DNA from: Mixophyes australis
Lineage: Eukaryota; Chordata; Amphibia; Anura; Limnodynastidae
Assembly: GCA_036250195.1 (NCBI GenBank)
Contig: JAVHZZ010000012.1
Span: forward strand, 92,145,115 to 92,209,114
Direction of reading: 5' to 3'
Length of the DNA: 64,000 nt
The notes beneath the pieces were generated by a model. It saw only the letters and a program-made list of their open reading frames with translations. It was not told the origin of the DNA and made no database searches. The translations under genes and the position numbers were made by a program. Of the stretch, positions 1 to 10,830 are shown piece after piece; position 1 is the first letter of the stretch, and each line of letters opens with the position of its first letter.

Positions 1-180
1 TCTCGGGATCTCCTCTTCGTTCCTCTTCTTCCTTCAATTGCGCATGTGCAGTGCACATGCGCACAAAGTTCCCACTCTGTCTCTGTTAGTTGCAGAGTGA
101 GCGCGCTGAGTGACAGGGAGGGATCATGTGATCCCTCCACACATGCGCTGTCCAGCTCTGCTCTTCGGAGCAGAGCTGAC
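1..180. repeat. Cluster of short inverted repeats (possible fold-back element end)
   Basis: Three close inverted repeats are visible. Around 38-61, a near-perfect palindrome is built on GCGCATGTGC. At about 116-138, ten-base arms GGAGGGATCA/TGATCCCTCC flank a two-base centre. At 153-178, perfect 11-bp arms CAGCTCTGCTC/GAGCAGAGCTG enclose a TTCG loop. Such a cluster is typical of MITE or fold-back element ends, but the other end lies outside the window or was not recognised. The short open frame across it (110-388) has no recognisable domain and I do not call it a gene. Confidence 0.5.
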
Positions 181-1786
181 AGCAGTGGATTTCTTCCATT
201 CCGATGATGTACGCCAGCTTCTGGAAGCCTCTGCCACCTTCTGGCTCCTTGGCACTCACTCTCTAGGGTCCCCTGTCCAGTGGGACTCTGTACACTGTTC
301 TGTGATGTTACCCGATGCTGGTGGTAGAGAGGGGAGGGAAGTACATTTGTTATATTCAAGCTATGCTACACCCCTGATGATATGGTAACAGATAGCGCTA
401 GGCTGTTGGTTCTCTATATACACCTGTTGTAAATATAACTGACAAATCTACTCTGTACTGAATATATCATCCCCAATGCATGTGTAAGTCTGTTACGCAT
501 GTAAACTCCTCAATCGTATTGTTCCATTTGACAGGTTTCGTGTATTTAATATATTATTATATCTGTCAGGAGAATGTAATTATAGCAATGAGTCTATCGC
601 CTGCTGTGTTGTCTCAGGGTTCATTTTCTTCATAGACATTTAATCACAATTTGTAAATTGAGTAATAGAATATTGCTGTTTCCTATTCAGTGCCAGACAC
701 CTCACACAGGAATAAAGGACTGTGATTAGGACCCATCTATTAGTATAAATGACATGATTGTCATCGCTACTATTCTGCAGAATAACACATTTAGCTTCCT
801 GCCAAGTCGACCTTACAAAACATAATAAGTTATATGTAGCTGGCAGAATATACGGTTCTACAGGATGAGGTATAACCACAGACGGAATCTTCTCTATACT
901 ACTTAGACATATAACTTACCACAAACATGAGGGGAAATCACCAGATATTTGCTCCTGCTGAGAAATCGCTTTATCATTGGGGTTGCTGTCATCACTTAAA
1001 CCACACTGTTAACATGAAAACTGTAAATAAGAATGTTTTATATTTAAAGCAGAAAAAAAGACTATTCCTACTAATCGAACATTGCACAAACTGCTTAATG
1101 ATGAATTAAATGATGAATTAAATAATAATCGGTTCCAAAATTACAGATGTAATCGGCACAGACCTAGTATGCTACACTTACTATTTAACTTATGCCCCAG
1201 TGTGCCATTGCCTAAAATGAACTTGCTTAATCTGCACACACACATTATGGGCCCGATTCATTAAGGAAGACAAAAAGAATGTAAAAGCGCATGTAATTCA
1301 TACGCACGCACGTATTCAAGGTCTGGCGCATATAGGCAATACGTTCCTTGATGTAACTACTTACGTGACGTAAAAATCGAACCTGTATTTTTTATTTGCT
1401 CTCCTACGTGACCTACGAGCAAAGTGTCTTACACCCTATATCATATTACTCCTGAGTAAGTCAATGTACTAAATATATTTTTTTAATTACTAATTTATTT
1501 ATTTTTAATTACATTGTGCTCTGCAATTATTACTAAAATATACACCTTCTTTCAATAAATGTTGTGCAAGTCATGGGGATACCAAAACCTTTTATAGAAA
1601 CAGCAATTTAAATATTTCCTAGTTTACATTACAAATGATTTTGGCTGTATAGCAGTCTGCAATTATTTTGTGACCTTTAGGCTCAATACATTAATATCTA
1701 TATGTATGTATGTAATAGTACTGTATAGGCCTGGCCAACCTGTGGTTCTCCATGTCTTGTGAAACTACAAGTCTCAGCTTAGACTG
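181..1786. other. Non-coding stretch, no gene seen
   Basis: AT-rich intergenic-looking DNA with only short chance open frames. At about 1250-1275 it has the motif GGGCCCGATTCATTAAGG, resembling ends seen again near 11591, 26363 and 26597 (Harbinger-like repeats). At 1728-1780 it carries part of a dispersed repeat with the phrase GAAACTACAAGTCTCAGC, related to a phrase near 6350. Confidence 0.4.
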
Positions 1787-1822
1787 ATCTCATTTGTAAA
1801 CCTGCAGGTTTACAAATGAGAT
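1787..1822. repeat. Perfect 36-bp palindrome
   Basis: The 18-base arm at 1787-1804 is the exact reverse complement of 1805-1822, with no spacer and a CTGCAG centre. It directly follows the dispersed-repeat phrase at 1728-1780. Confidence 0.9.
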
Positions 1823-2625
1823 TTTGAATTTGTCATCACAAACCCCACCAAAACCTAGTGCCCTAGGCAACAACCTAGTCTGCCCACTGGATAATCTGGC
1901 TGTGTATTCAGGATTACTATATATTTTAGTGAAGATACCTTGGACAATAACAGAAAGATATACAGTTTGGACTTTATCCATATTGTCCAATCATTTGGTG
2001 TTATGTATTCTATACATGACCTTACATTTACACACATGACACCAAGAAAATCTACATTTCACGTGTGAAGGCTAAGGTGTGTCTACTAACATCATGTGCA
2101 CTTTGGATGTTCTGGGTACAAACATACATGCTAATGATACTATGTTAGCTGCAGAGGAACAGGGTGAGATGGAAGAGGAGACCACAAGGTGTGGAAAGAT
2201 CTGGGCTAGTGGGAAGCTCTCAAAGCTGGACCAGTTCTTTGAAAAAAATGTATCAAAGTAATACAAATTTGAAGGCAAAAAAGGATCAAACCAATAGCAC
2301 ACTCACAATGATCCATTTTACATGGGAGCGTTTCACAGATATATTGGCCGATTACCTCCAGAATCCACCTCCTTCCCATCTGCCATATTTGTACTTTCCT
2401 TCACAAATGCCACCTGCTGCTCCTATGCCCAGGAGCGCTGAGAGGGGAGGGGAGTGGGTACTAATTACCGTGGCCCGGACCCGCTCTGCAGACCACCAAC
2501 TTTTTCATTTCTTCTTTAATTTTTTTGCATTCATTTGAGGGGAGGGGGCGGGGCTAATCGGACCGTCCTGTCAATAATTTAATGGTGACAGGCAGCCAGA
2601 CAACAAATCAGTCTAACATATACAT

Positions 2626-2634
<9 letters not shown>
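1823..2634. other. Non-coding stretch, no gene seen
   Basis: Short overlapping open frames on both strands (for example 2164-2538) show no domain, no long conserved frame and no splice-linked partner. Nothing is recognised here. Confidence 0.4.
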
Positions 2635-2693
<59 letters not shown>

Positions 2694-2782
2694 CCTGACA
2701 TTGTGTATGTATATAGCATTGTGTATGGCACTGTGTGTGTGTGTATATGGCACTATGTGTGTGTGTGTGTGTGTGTGTATAA

Positions 2783-2829
<47 letters not shown>

Positions 2830-3058
2830 CCTGACATTGTGTATGGCACTGTGTGTGTATATGGCACTGTGTATGGCACTGTGTGTGTGTATATGGCACT
2901 GTGTATGGCACTGTGTGTGTGTGTGTGTATAAGGCATATATATATATATATATATATATATTACCTGACATTGTGTATGGCACTGTGTGTGTATATGGCA
3001 CTGTGTGTGTGTATATGGCACTGTGTATGGCACTGTGTGTGTGTGTGTGTGTATATAA

Positions 3059-3115
<57 letters not shown>

Positions 3116-3131
3116 ATATGTTGGAATATGG

Positions 3132-3191
<60 letters not shown>

Positions 3192-3194
3192 ATG
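2635..3194. repeat. Compound (TA)n / (TG)n microsatellite
   Basis: Runs of TA (about 2635-2690, 2785-2827, 2936-2961, 3061-3109) alternate with TG runs and a repeated phrase around TATGGCACTGTG. The 3136-3181 segment is nearly pure TG. The Tyr-Ile and Cys-Val open frames here are only translations of the dinucleotides. Confidence 0.95.
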
Positions 3195-3529
3195 GCATTG
3201 TGTGATGTGAAGGATAGAATCTATTTTAGAGGCAGCATACAGTGCGATCAGCTGTATTTCTGTTTTCCACTATGGTGATAAAGTGATCTTCTCTGCTTGT
3301 AAGTTTAAAGATGTTTTCAATCTGTCCATTTGACTGATAGGGTTAGAAATCTAGTTAAAAAAAGATTTAAAAAAAACCTCTATTGCCTCATTCTGCTGAG
3401 ATCCCTGCTGAAAGTCAGAGACTTTCTTTCCAAAAAGCAATATACCCGCAACATGTCAAATTATTTTTTGCACGTGATCTCCTGATTTGTTCCGCAATTT
3501 TATCTGGATCTGGTTTTAAGTACTTGAGT
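3195..3529. other. Spacer between tandem repeats, nothing recognised
   Basis: Single-copy-looking sequence. It contains an A-rich patch at 3355-3377 and no supported gene. Confidence 0.4.
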
Positions 3530-4484
3530 TGGCGGTCACAAGGGTCCCCCCTGTATTGTGTGGTGGTCACAAGGGCTCTCTCTATTGTGTGGTGGTCACA
3601 AGGGTGCCCTCTGTATAGTGTGGCAGTCACAAGGGTTCCTTCTGTAATGTGTGGTGGTCACAAGGATTCCCTCTGTATTGTGTGGCGGTCACAAGAGTGC
3701 TTTATTTATTGTGTGGCAGTCACATGGATGCCCTCTGTATTGTGTGGCGGTCACAAGGGTGCTTTACGTATTGTGTGGCGGTCACAAGAGTGCTTTATTT
3801 ATTGTGTGGCAGTCACATGGATGCCTTCTGTATTGTGTGGCGTTCACAAGGGTGCTTTATGTATTGTGTGGTGGCCGTCACAAGGGTGCCTTCTGTATTG
3901 TGTGGCCGTCACAAGGGTGCCTTCTGTATTGTGTGGCGTTCACAAGGGTGCCTTCTGTATTGTGTGGCGTTCACAAGGGTGCCTTATGTATTGTGTGGCC
4001 GTCACAAGGGTGCCTTATGTATTGTGTGCCCGTCACAAGGGTGCCTTCTGTATTGTGTGGCCGTCGCAAGGGTGCCTTCTGTATTGTGTGGCCGTCACAA
4101 GGGTGCCTTCTGTATTGTGTGGCCGTCGCAAGGGTGCCTTCTGTATTGTGTGGCGTTCACAAGGGTGCCTTATGTATTGTGTGGCCGTCACAAGGGTGCC
4201 TTCTGTATTGTGTGGCCGTCACAAGGGTGCCTTCTGTATTGTGTGGCCGTCACAAGGGTGCCTTCTGTATTGTGTGGCCGTCACAAGGGTGCCTTATGTA
4301 TTGTGTGGCTATGACAAGGGTGCTTTATGTATTATGTGGCCGTCACAAGGGTGCCTTCTGTATTGTGTGGCTATCACAGGGGTGCTTTATGTATTGTGTG
4401 GCGGTCACATGGATGCCCTTTGTATTGTGTGGCTATCACAAGGGTGCTTTTTGTATTTTGTGGCGGTCACGAAGGTGCTCTCCT
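3530..4484. repeat. Minisatellite, about 31-bp unit, roughly 30 copies
   Basis: The unit carries TGTATTGTGTGGCCGTCACA followed by AGGGTGCCTTC. Units are most uniform at about 3890-4300 and more degenerate at both ends. Because 31 leaves remainder 1 on division by 3, open frames run through it in several frames (up to 413 codons at 3383-4624). Those frames are periodic translations of the repeat and not genes. Confidence 0.95.
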
Positions 4485-4860
4485 TATTCTCTATATTTTC
4501 TGTGGTCACTTATTGCTCTGCTTTCCATATCTCATGCACTTATACATTTTCCAAATATGTCCCAACATTCCATGATTCATACAAGAGTCCAGTACCAGGT
4601 TGTGAAAGCTGCAATAACAGGTAGGAAAGAGCAAAACCATTTTAATACATAATATGTCATGTCTAAAGAGGTACAGCCACACCCCATGTTGTAAACGTCC
4701 CCATCACTATGTGGCCACGCCCCCTTTGGCACCATGCAGCGGCACACATCCATTCTCCTACTATGTGTGGAGGGGGTATGGGCAAGAAAGTTGCTGTACC
4801 AGGGGTCCAAGTTCCTCTTGACGTCCTTGCCTATGCCACCAGCTTACCTGCTCCACTGCC
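4485..4860. other. Spacer between two minisatellites
   Basis: No gene recognised. Around 4680-4850 there are phrases such as GTGGCCACGCCCCC and GGGGTCCAAGTTCCTC. Similar wording recurs near 6000-6060, so this is probably part of a dispersed frog repeat. Confidence 0.35.
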
Positions 4861-5937
4861 ATCTTCTGCACATCCTGCCCCACTGCCATCTACTGCAAAT
4901 CCTGCCCCACTGCACATCCTGCCCCACTGCCATCTACTGCACATCCTGCCCCACTGCCATCTACTGCACATCCTGCCCCACTCATCTACTGCACATCCTG
5001 ACCCACTGCCATCTACTGCACATCCTGCCCCACTCATCTACTGCACATCCTGACCCACTGCCATCTACTGCACATCCTGACCCACTGCCATCTACTGCAC
5101 ATCCTGCCCCACTGCCATCTACTGCACATCCTGCCCCACTCATCTACTGCACATCCTGACCCACTGCCATCTACTGCACATCCTGACCCACTGCCATCTA
5201 CTGCACATCCTGACCCACTGCCATCTACTGCACATCCTGCCCCACTGCACATCCTGCCCCACTGCCATCTACTGCACATCCTGCCCCACTCATCTACTGC
5301 ACATCCTGACCCACTGCCATCTACTGCACATCCTGCCCTACTGCACATCCTGCCCCACTCATCTACTGCACATCCTGCCCCACTGCCATCTACTGCACAT
5401 CCTGACCCACTGCCATCTACTGCACATCCTGACCCACTGCCATCTACTGCACATCCTGCCCCACTCATCTACTGCACATCCTGACCCACTGCCATCTACT
5501 GCACATCCTGCCCCACTCATCTACTGCACATCCTGACCCACTGCCATCTACTGCACATCCTGCCCCACTGCCATCTACTGCACATCCTGCCCCACTCATC
5601 TACTGCACATCCTGACCCACTGCCATCTACTGCACATCCTGCCCCACTGCACATCCTGCCCCACTGCCATCTACTGCACATCCTGCCCCACTGCCATCTA
5701 CTGCACATCCTGCCCCACTGCCATCTACTGCACATCCTGCCCCACTGCCATCTACTGCACATCCTGCCCCACTGCCATCTACTGCACATCCTGCCCCACT
5801 GCCATCTACTGCACATCCTGCCCCACTCATCTACTGCACATCCTGCCCCACTGCCATCTACTGCACATCCTGCCCCACTGCCATCTACTGCACATCCTGC
5901 CCCACTCATCTACTGCACATCCTGCCCCACTGCACAT
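4861..5937. repeat. Minisatellite, 27-bp unit with 25- and 17-bp variants
   Basis: The main unit is TGCACATCCTGCCCCAC followed by TGCCATCTAC. Shortened units (…CCCACTCATCTAC and a 17-bp form) and a CCTGACCC variant are interspersed, about 40 copies in all. The Gly/Ser/Cys-rich open frames on the minus strand (for example 5034-5468) merely translate the repeat. Confidence 0.95.
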
Positions 5938-6000
5938 TTTGCTTGTGTTAGCTAATGTAATTACCATTTGTCTCAAATGTCCCTTGTTATGAGGTGTGGC

Positions 6001-7188
6001 CAGGGCTGTCAAGAGGAATTCAGGGCCCCGGTACAGCAACCCCAATCCCCCCCCACCACCTTTGCAGTGGAGAATTTTTTTTCGGGGCGTGGCTATGGTG
6101 GGAGTGGTCATTCAGCTGGGCGTGGCTATGCATCATTGTGGCTCATGTCTACCAGGTTGAAAGCGCTAGTCCACCCTCCTGTCGAAAAATACCTGCTTTG
6201 TTGTGTACACCATTGGCATAAGGGTGCAGCGTCCGCCAGCTATGTGGCATGCTGGTTCTTGTAGTTCCATCACATGCATAGCCAGGTCTTAGGTACAAAG
6301 TCACCCTGTAGAACAAGTATAAGCAATATGTGGCTATCCCCATGTTGTGGTACTACAAGTCTCAGAATTCCCATTCATGTGAGCTGTGATGTTTCACAGA
6401 TTGCCCTCCTCTGGACTACCATATCAAAGTCATTTCTTTACTTTAATCACAGTGTAAAAACAAACAAGCATAACTCACCCTCTCATTAAATGTTTTTAGA
6501 CATTGATTCTAGAAACATGAGTTAACATCCTAAAATGCAGAGTACAGATATATGTACATAAATAAGGACATATTCAAGCTCATAAGTAGCAAACAACCCA
6601 GCATGCAGCATTGCCAAAGATTAATGTATGAATTGCATAACATTCCCCGTGTTTACCAAACAAACTGCATACAAATGTTTGTATCTGGTATTTGAGGGGA
6701 CAATTGTTTGGTGAAGGGGAAGAGCAGCATATATATTATAACTAAATGATTGGGGCATGTATCAACCACTGGTTTTTCTACTTACAATGTCCCCTGCTGC
6801 AGCCTGCACCGAAGACAGCCCAATGACTCTCGCTCTTTACAGGCGCGGTCACAGGCTGTAAACAAGTACTTCGACAAAGTCACGCGAGAGCACAGCAAGG
6901 CACTCTCGCGTGACGTCATCGCATTCGCGGATTGGACTGGGCGCCGCGACCGGCACAACTACTGTGTACTGTGATGCACCCCTGAACCCGAAAACTACTG
7001 TGGTGCACCCCCGCACCTGAAGCCAAGCTACCCCCCGAACATGAAAAAAGTTTTGATGAAAAAAAAAGTTTAAAAAATATTTTTTTTTTATTAAAAAAAA
7101 AATAAAAGTCGGCAGTGCAGCCCCGGGCCCCCTGGTATACCCGGGCCCGGTTAAATAGTACCCCCCCCACCCCCTCTCGGCGGCCCTG
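6001..7188. mobile_element. Non-autonomous hAT-type DNA transposon
   Basis: The left end reads CAGGGCTGTCAAGAGG. The right end, read inward on the other strand, starts CAGGGCCGCCGAGAGG. An exact 8-bp direct repeat, GGTGTGGC, flanks it at 5993-6000 and 7189-7196. CAGGG-type terminal inverted repeats with an 8-bp target duplication are the signature of hAT elements. No transposase reading frame is seen in the 1188 bp, so it would depend on another element for movement. At 6238-6370 it contains phrases of a second dispersed repeat (…TACTACAAGTCTCAG), perhaps a nested insertion. Confidence 0.8.
6879..6918. promoter_or_regulatory. Hairpin joined to a CRE-like palindrome
   Basis: Perfect 12-bp arms GTCACGCGAGAG (6879-6890) and CTCTCGCGTGAC (6903-6914) overlap TGACGTCA (6911-6918), the consensus cAMP-response element. 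It lies within the hAT-type element at 6001-7188. Whether any factor binds it is unknown. Confidence 0.35.
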
Positions 7189-7573
7189 GGTGTGGCTTAG
7201 ATTTGGTTTGCAATCAGAACAATGTCTCAATATAAAGGTTATTGTATCAAAATGTAACATCTGAATGGAAAAGCACTTCAGGGCTTAAATTCCCCCTCCA
7301 CAGGGAACACTCATGTCACAGTCCAGAGACAGGATAGGAGCCCAGTGGCAGGGAGGAAGGCTGGCCAACAGGAGATTAGATGGTAGGAATGGTCAAACGT
7401 AGCCGGGTTTGGTACACAGTGAGGCGAGGAGGTCCAAAAGTTCAGGAAGAGGTGGAGTGGAGGGCAAGCCGAGGTCGGTACACGAGTAGTTAATGCTTGA
7501 AACCAGGAAGAGCAACAGGAGCAGGAGCTTGATCACAGGCAAGGAGCACAATAATCAGGCACTGGAGACAGGA
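7189..7573. other. Non-coding, probably dispersed-repeat sequence
   Basis: No gene seen. From about 7290 the text has the GGAGGAAGG / GCAAGCCGAGGTCGGTACAC style of an interspersed repeat, and it runs into the 70-bp tandem array. The type of element could not be assigned. Confidence 0.3.
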
Positions 7574-7927
7574 ACTAGCCAGGCTTTTATAGGAAGTCAG
7601 GGGGTGGAGCTAAGTCTTGCTGGAGCATCAGGAGATCACTGGGACTGGCCATGCTTTTATAGGAAGTCAGGGGGTGGAGCTAAGTCTTGCTGGAGCATCA
7701 GGAGATCACTGGGACTGGCCATGCTTTTATAGGAAGTCAGGGGGTGGAGCTAAGTCATGCTGGAGCATCAGGAGATCACTGGGACTGGCCAGGCTTTTAT
7801 AGGAAGTCAGGGGGTGGAGCTAAGTCTTGCTGGAGCATCAGGAGATCACTGGGACTGGCCAGGCTTTTATAGGAAGTCAGGGGGTGGAGCTAAGTCATGC
7901 TGGAGCATCAGGAGATCACAGGAACTG
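7574..7927. repeat. Tandem repeat, five copies of a 70-bp unit
   Basis: The phrase GCTTTTATAGGAAGTCAGGG recurs at exact 70-base steps (near 7583, 7653, 7723, 7793 and 7863) with only a few substitutions, such as TTGC/ATGC. The near identity suggests recent expansion. The 61-79-codon open frames are products of the repeat. Confidence 0.95.
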
Positions 7928-7965
7928 ATTTGGAACACAGAATAAAGGCAAGGAACTGTCCAGCA

Positions 7966-8030
7966 GCCAGAATAGCTCAGTCAGTAGAGCAGCAGTCCAC
8001 AGAGGCAGAAGCCCCGGATTCGAATACTGA
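7966..8030 (+). pseudogene. tRNA-like fragment (SINE head or tRNA pseudogene)
   Basis: TAGCTCAGTCAGTAGAGC (from 7973) fits the D-arm and internal A box of an elongator tRNA. GGATTCGAAT, about 8017-8026, fits the T-arm B box. The spacing is close to that of a tRNA, but the acceptor stem does not close and the anticodon arm is weak. A tRNA-derived SINE head is the likelier reading; a decayed tRNA gene is the alternative. Confidence 0.5.
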
Positions 8031-8040
8031 CACTTCAGGA

Positions 8041-8559
8041 GTTGAGTAAATTAAGCTACCATTGTTATTTCTGTTTGTTCCCTATTGTCCACTACTGAGC
8101 TCTACAGGCAGCCAGGAGCATGACCCAGCAGGGGTCACCTGAGGAAAGACACCTGGGGAGGTAGGGGAGGGGGCTGGATAGTGTGAGAAGCCCACCAATC
8201 AAAACCTTTTGCAAAGCCCCTGGACAGGCAGATCCCAAGGTAGGATTAGGAGGTGATTAAAGAGGCTACCCTGGGAGCTGACTAACTTTTGGCCAAGAGG
8301 TGATGTTCTACCAGAGATGCACTGTGGAACATATCTCACTGGATTTATTTGAGCTGATTTACTCATTTTTTTGACCTGCTACTTGGGGCTGTGCTGCATT
8401 TAATCCTGTTCTGCAGAATAAATCATCCTTCTATTTTTCCCCTAATACCGTGTCCAAGTGATTTGGGAACCACGTATCCACATATATCCCTCTTACAACC
8501 TAATCCACCTCTACGAGAAGGGCATGAGGCATCCTGGGAGACAGAACTTGGGATATTGA
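8041..8559. other. Unassigned, possibly LTR-like
   Basis: GC-moderate text with AATAAA at about 8419. It could be the end of an LTR or retroelement, but no terminal repeats or target duplications were found. No gene is supported. Confidence 0.25.
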
Positions 8560-9090
8560 TGGATGATGAGGAATGGGTCCTCCATTAAAAATGCACCACT
8601 AAAGCCTCTATTAATGTTGGAATCTGTGAGAATTCTTATAAAAATTAAATATACACAAGATGGTACCGGACACGATCCACCAAATTTATCCCTTGTCATC
8701 CGATCAATGTTGGAGAAATTCCAGCAATGTTGGCACATTTCTCCATATATGATGGGATTGCCCAATCATACACCCTTATTGCGCACTGGCGGATATTATA
8801 TCCATCCACACTCCTCCTAAATACACCATAAACAAACACATTGATCATCTGATAATACATATTTTTACCACTTCCTAAATGATGAAATCCAGTGAGTGGA
8901 AAAGCCTCTTCCACCCTCAAGATCTGCTCTGATAAATCATATATGGTATGTTTCCTATTACAGGCTTACTCAATAAAGTGCTACCTAAATATCATTGGAC
9001 CTATGGTTCCAATGCCTCCCCAACTGCAGGGGGGAGTATGTTTCAGAGTTGAATAAAAATATAAAGTTTAAAAAAAAAAAGAAAAAGAAG
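8560..9090 (+). mobile_element. L1/Tx1-like LINE 3' fragment with poly-A tail
   Basis: In shifting frames the stretch 8690-8800 reads like the cysteine/tryptophan-rich C-terminus of an L1/Tx1-type ORF2 (…QQCWHI…, then a degraded HIWW-type motif, then …RTGGYYI…). It is followed by an untranslated tail with AATAAA at about 9052 and an A-rich tail at 9068-9090. Frames are broken. The assignment rests on weak resemblance plus the poly-A tail. Confidence 0.4.
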
Positions 9091-9284
9091 ATTCCCAATG
9101 GATGGCAGATGTATATTTTTAGTTAAGGTTTTTAATGAAAATGTGACTTCACATTTATTGCCAACACTGTTAAGAGTCTTTTCTTCCTTGTGTTCTATAT
9201 ATGACCCTTTATTTCATTATACTATATAGGAATAGTACAATGAGATTGTTTCTTTACTGGCAAGGTGCGCTGTACCCTATTGTA

Positions 9285-10828
9285 CAGTCATGGCCAAAAG
9301 TTTTGAGAATGACACAAGTATTGGTTTGCACAAAGTTTGCTACTTCAGTGTTTTTAGACCTTTTTGACAGATGTTACTATGGTATACTGAAGTAACATTA
9401 CAATCATTTCATAAGTGTCAAAGGCTTTTATCGACAATTACATTTTAATACAGTCAATATTAGTAGTGTTGACCCATCTTTTTGAAGACCACTGCAATTC
9501 GCCCTGGCAGCTGTTACTCAACTTCTGGTCCTCATACTGACTGATGGCCGCCCATTCTTGCCTAATCAATGATTGGAGTTTGTCAGAATTTGTGATTTTT
9601 TTTGTTGGTCCATCCGCCTCTTGAGGATTGACCACAAGTTCTTAATGGGATTAAGGTCTGGGGAGTTTCCTGGCCATAGTCCCAAAATTTCAATGTTTTC
9701 ATCTCCGAGCCACTTAGTGATCATTTTTGCCTTATGGCAAGGTGCTCCATCATGCTGGTAAGGCATTGTTCATGACCAAACTGTTCTTGGATGGTTGGGA
9801 GAAGTTGATCTTGGAGGATGTTTTTGTACAATTCTTTATTCATGGCTGTTTTCTTAGACATTGTGAGTGAGCCCAATCCCTTGGCTGAGAAGCAACCCCA
9901 CACATGAATGGTCTCAGGATGCTTTACTGTTGGCATGACACAGGACTGATGGTAGCGCTCACCTTTCCTTCTCCGGACAAGCGGTTTTCCAGATGCCTCA
10001 AATAATCTAAAAGGAGATTCATCAGAAAAAATGACTTTACCCCAGTTCTCAGCAGTCCAATCCCTGTACCTTCTGCAGAATATCAGTCTGTCCCTGATGT
10101 TTTTCCTGGAGAGAAGTGGCTTCTTTGCTGGTCTTCTTGACACCAGGCTATCCTCCAAAAGTCTTCGCCTCACTGTGCGTGCAGATGTACTCACACCTGC
10201 CTGCTGCCATTCCTGTGCAAGCTCTGCACTGGTGGTGCCCCGATCACGCAGCTGAATCAAATTTAGGAGACAGTCCTGGCATCTGCTGAACATTATTGGG
10301 CGCCCTGAAGCCTTCATCACAACTATTAAACCTCTCTCCTTGAAGTTCTTGATGATTCGATAAATGGTTAATTTAGGTGCAATCTTACTAGCAGCAATAT
10401 CCTGTGAAGCCCTTTTTGTGCAAAGCAATGATGACTATATGTGTTTCTTTGCAGATAACCATGGTTAACCAAGGAAGAACAATGATTTCAAGCACCATTC
10501 TCATTTTAAAGCTTCCAGGCTGCTCAGTCAGCATGCCAGAGTGATCTCTAGCCTTGTCCTCGTCAACACTCTGACCTGTGTTAATGAGAGAATCACTGAC
10601 CTGATGTCAGCTGCTCCTTTTGGGGCATGGCTGAAATGCAGTGGAAATGTTGTTTTTGGGATAAAGTTCATTGTCATAACAAGGAGGGACTTTGAAATTA
10701 ATTGCAATTCATCCGATCACTCTTCATGACATTCTGGAGTACGTGCAAATTGCCATCATAAAAACTGAGGCAGCAGACTTTGTGAAAAATAATATTTGTG
10801 TCATTCTCAAAACCTTTGGCCATGGCTG
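9285..10828 (-). mobile_element. Tc1-like DNA transposon with both ends
   Basis: The left end begins CAGTCATGGCCAAAAG. The right end, read inward on the minus strand, begins CAGCCATGGCCAAAGG. Both are followed by TTTTGAGAATGACAC or its close match. A TA dinucleotide flanks each side (9283-9284 and 10829-10830), as expected for Tc1/mariner insertion. The transposase remnant is on the minus strand inside. It is 1544 bp long, a normal full length for a Tc1 element. Confidence 0.9.
9440..10428 (-). pseudogene. Tc1-type transposase, frameshifted and catalytically altered
   Basis: A 235-codon frame (10428-9721) carries the N-terminal helix-turn-helix region (…SARTVRRRLLE…) and the first catalytic aspartate in VIFSDES. 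The reading frame is broken near 9750-9770. A second frame carries the next catalytic aspartate in QHDGAPCH and the last motif, GNSPDLNPIKNLW. In Tc1 transposases (DD34E) the final catalytic residue is the Glu of PIENLW, and here it is Lys. A frameshift plus a lost catalytic residue means no active enzyme from this copy. It is not expected to be expressed except by chance. Confidence 0.85.
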
Positions 10829-10830
10829 TA

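Noticed and set aside
110..388. 92-codon open frame near the window start
   Set aside because: It overlaps the hairpin cluster, has no domain and no spliced partner, and is of chance length.
3383..4652. Three overlapping open frames of 221-413 codons
   Set aside because: All translate the 31-bp minisatellite in different registers. No frame is favoured.
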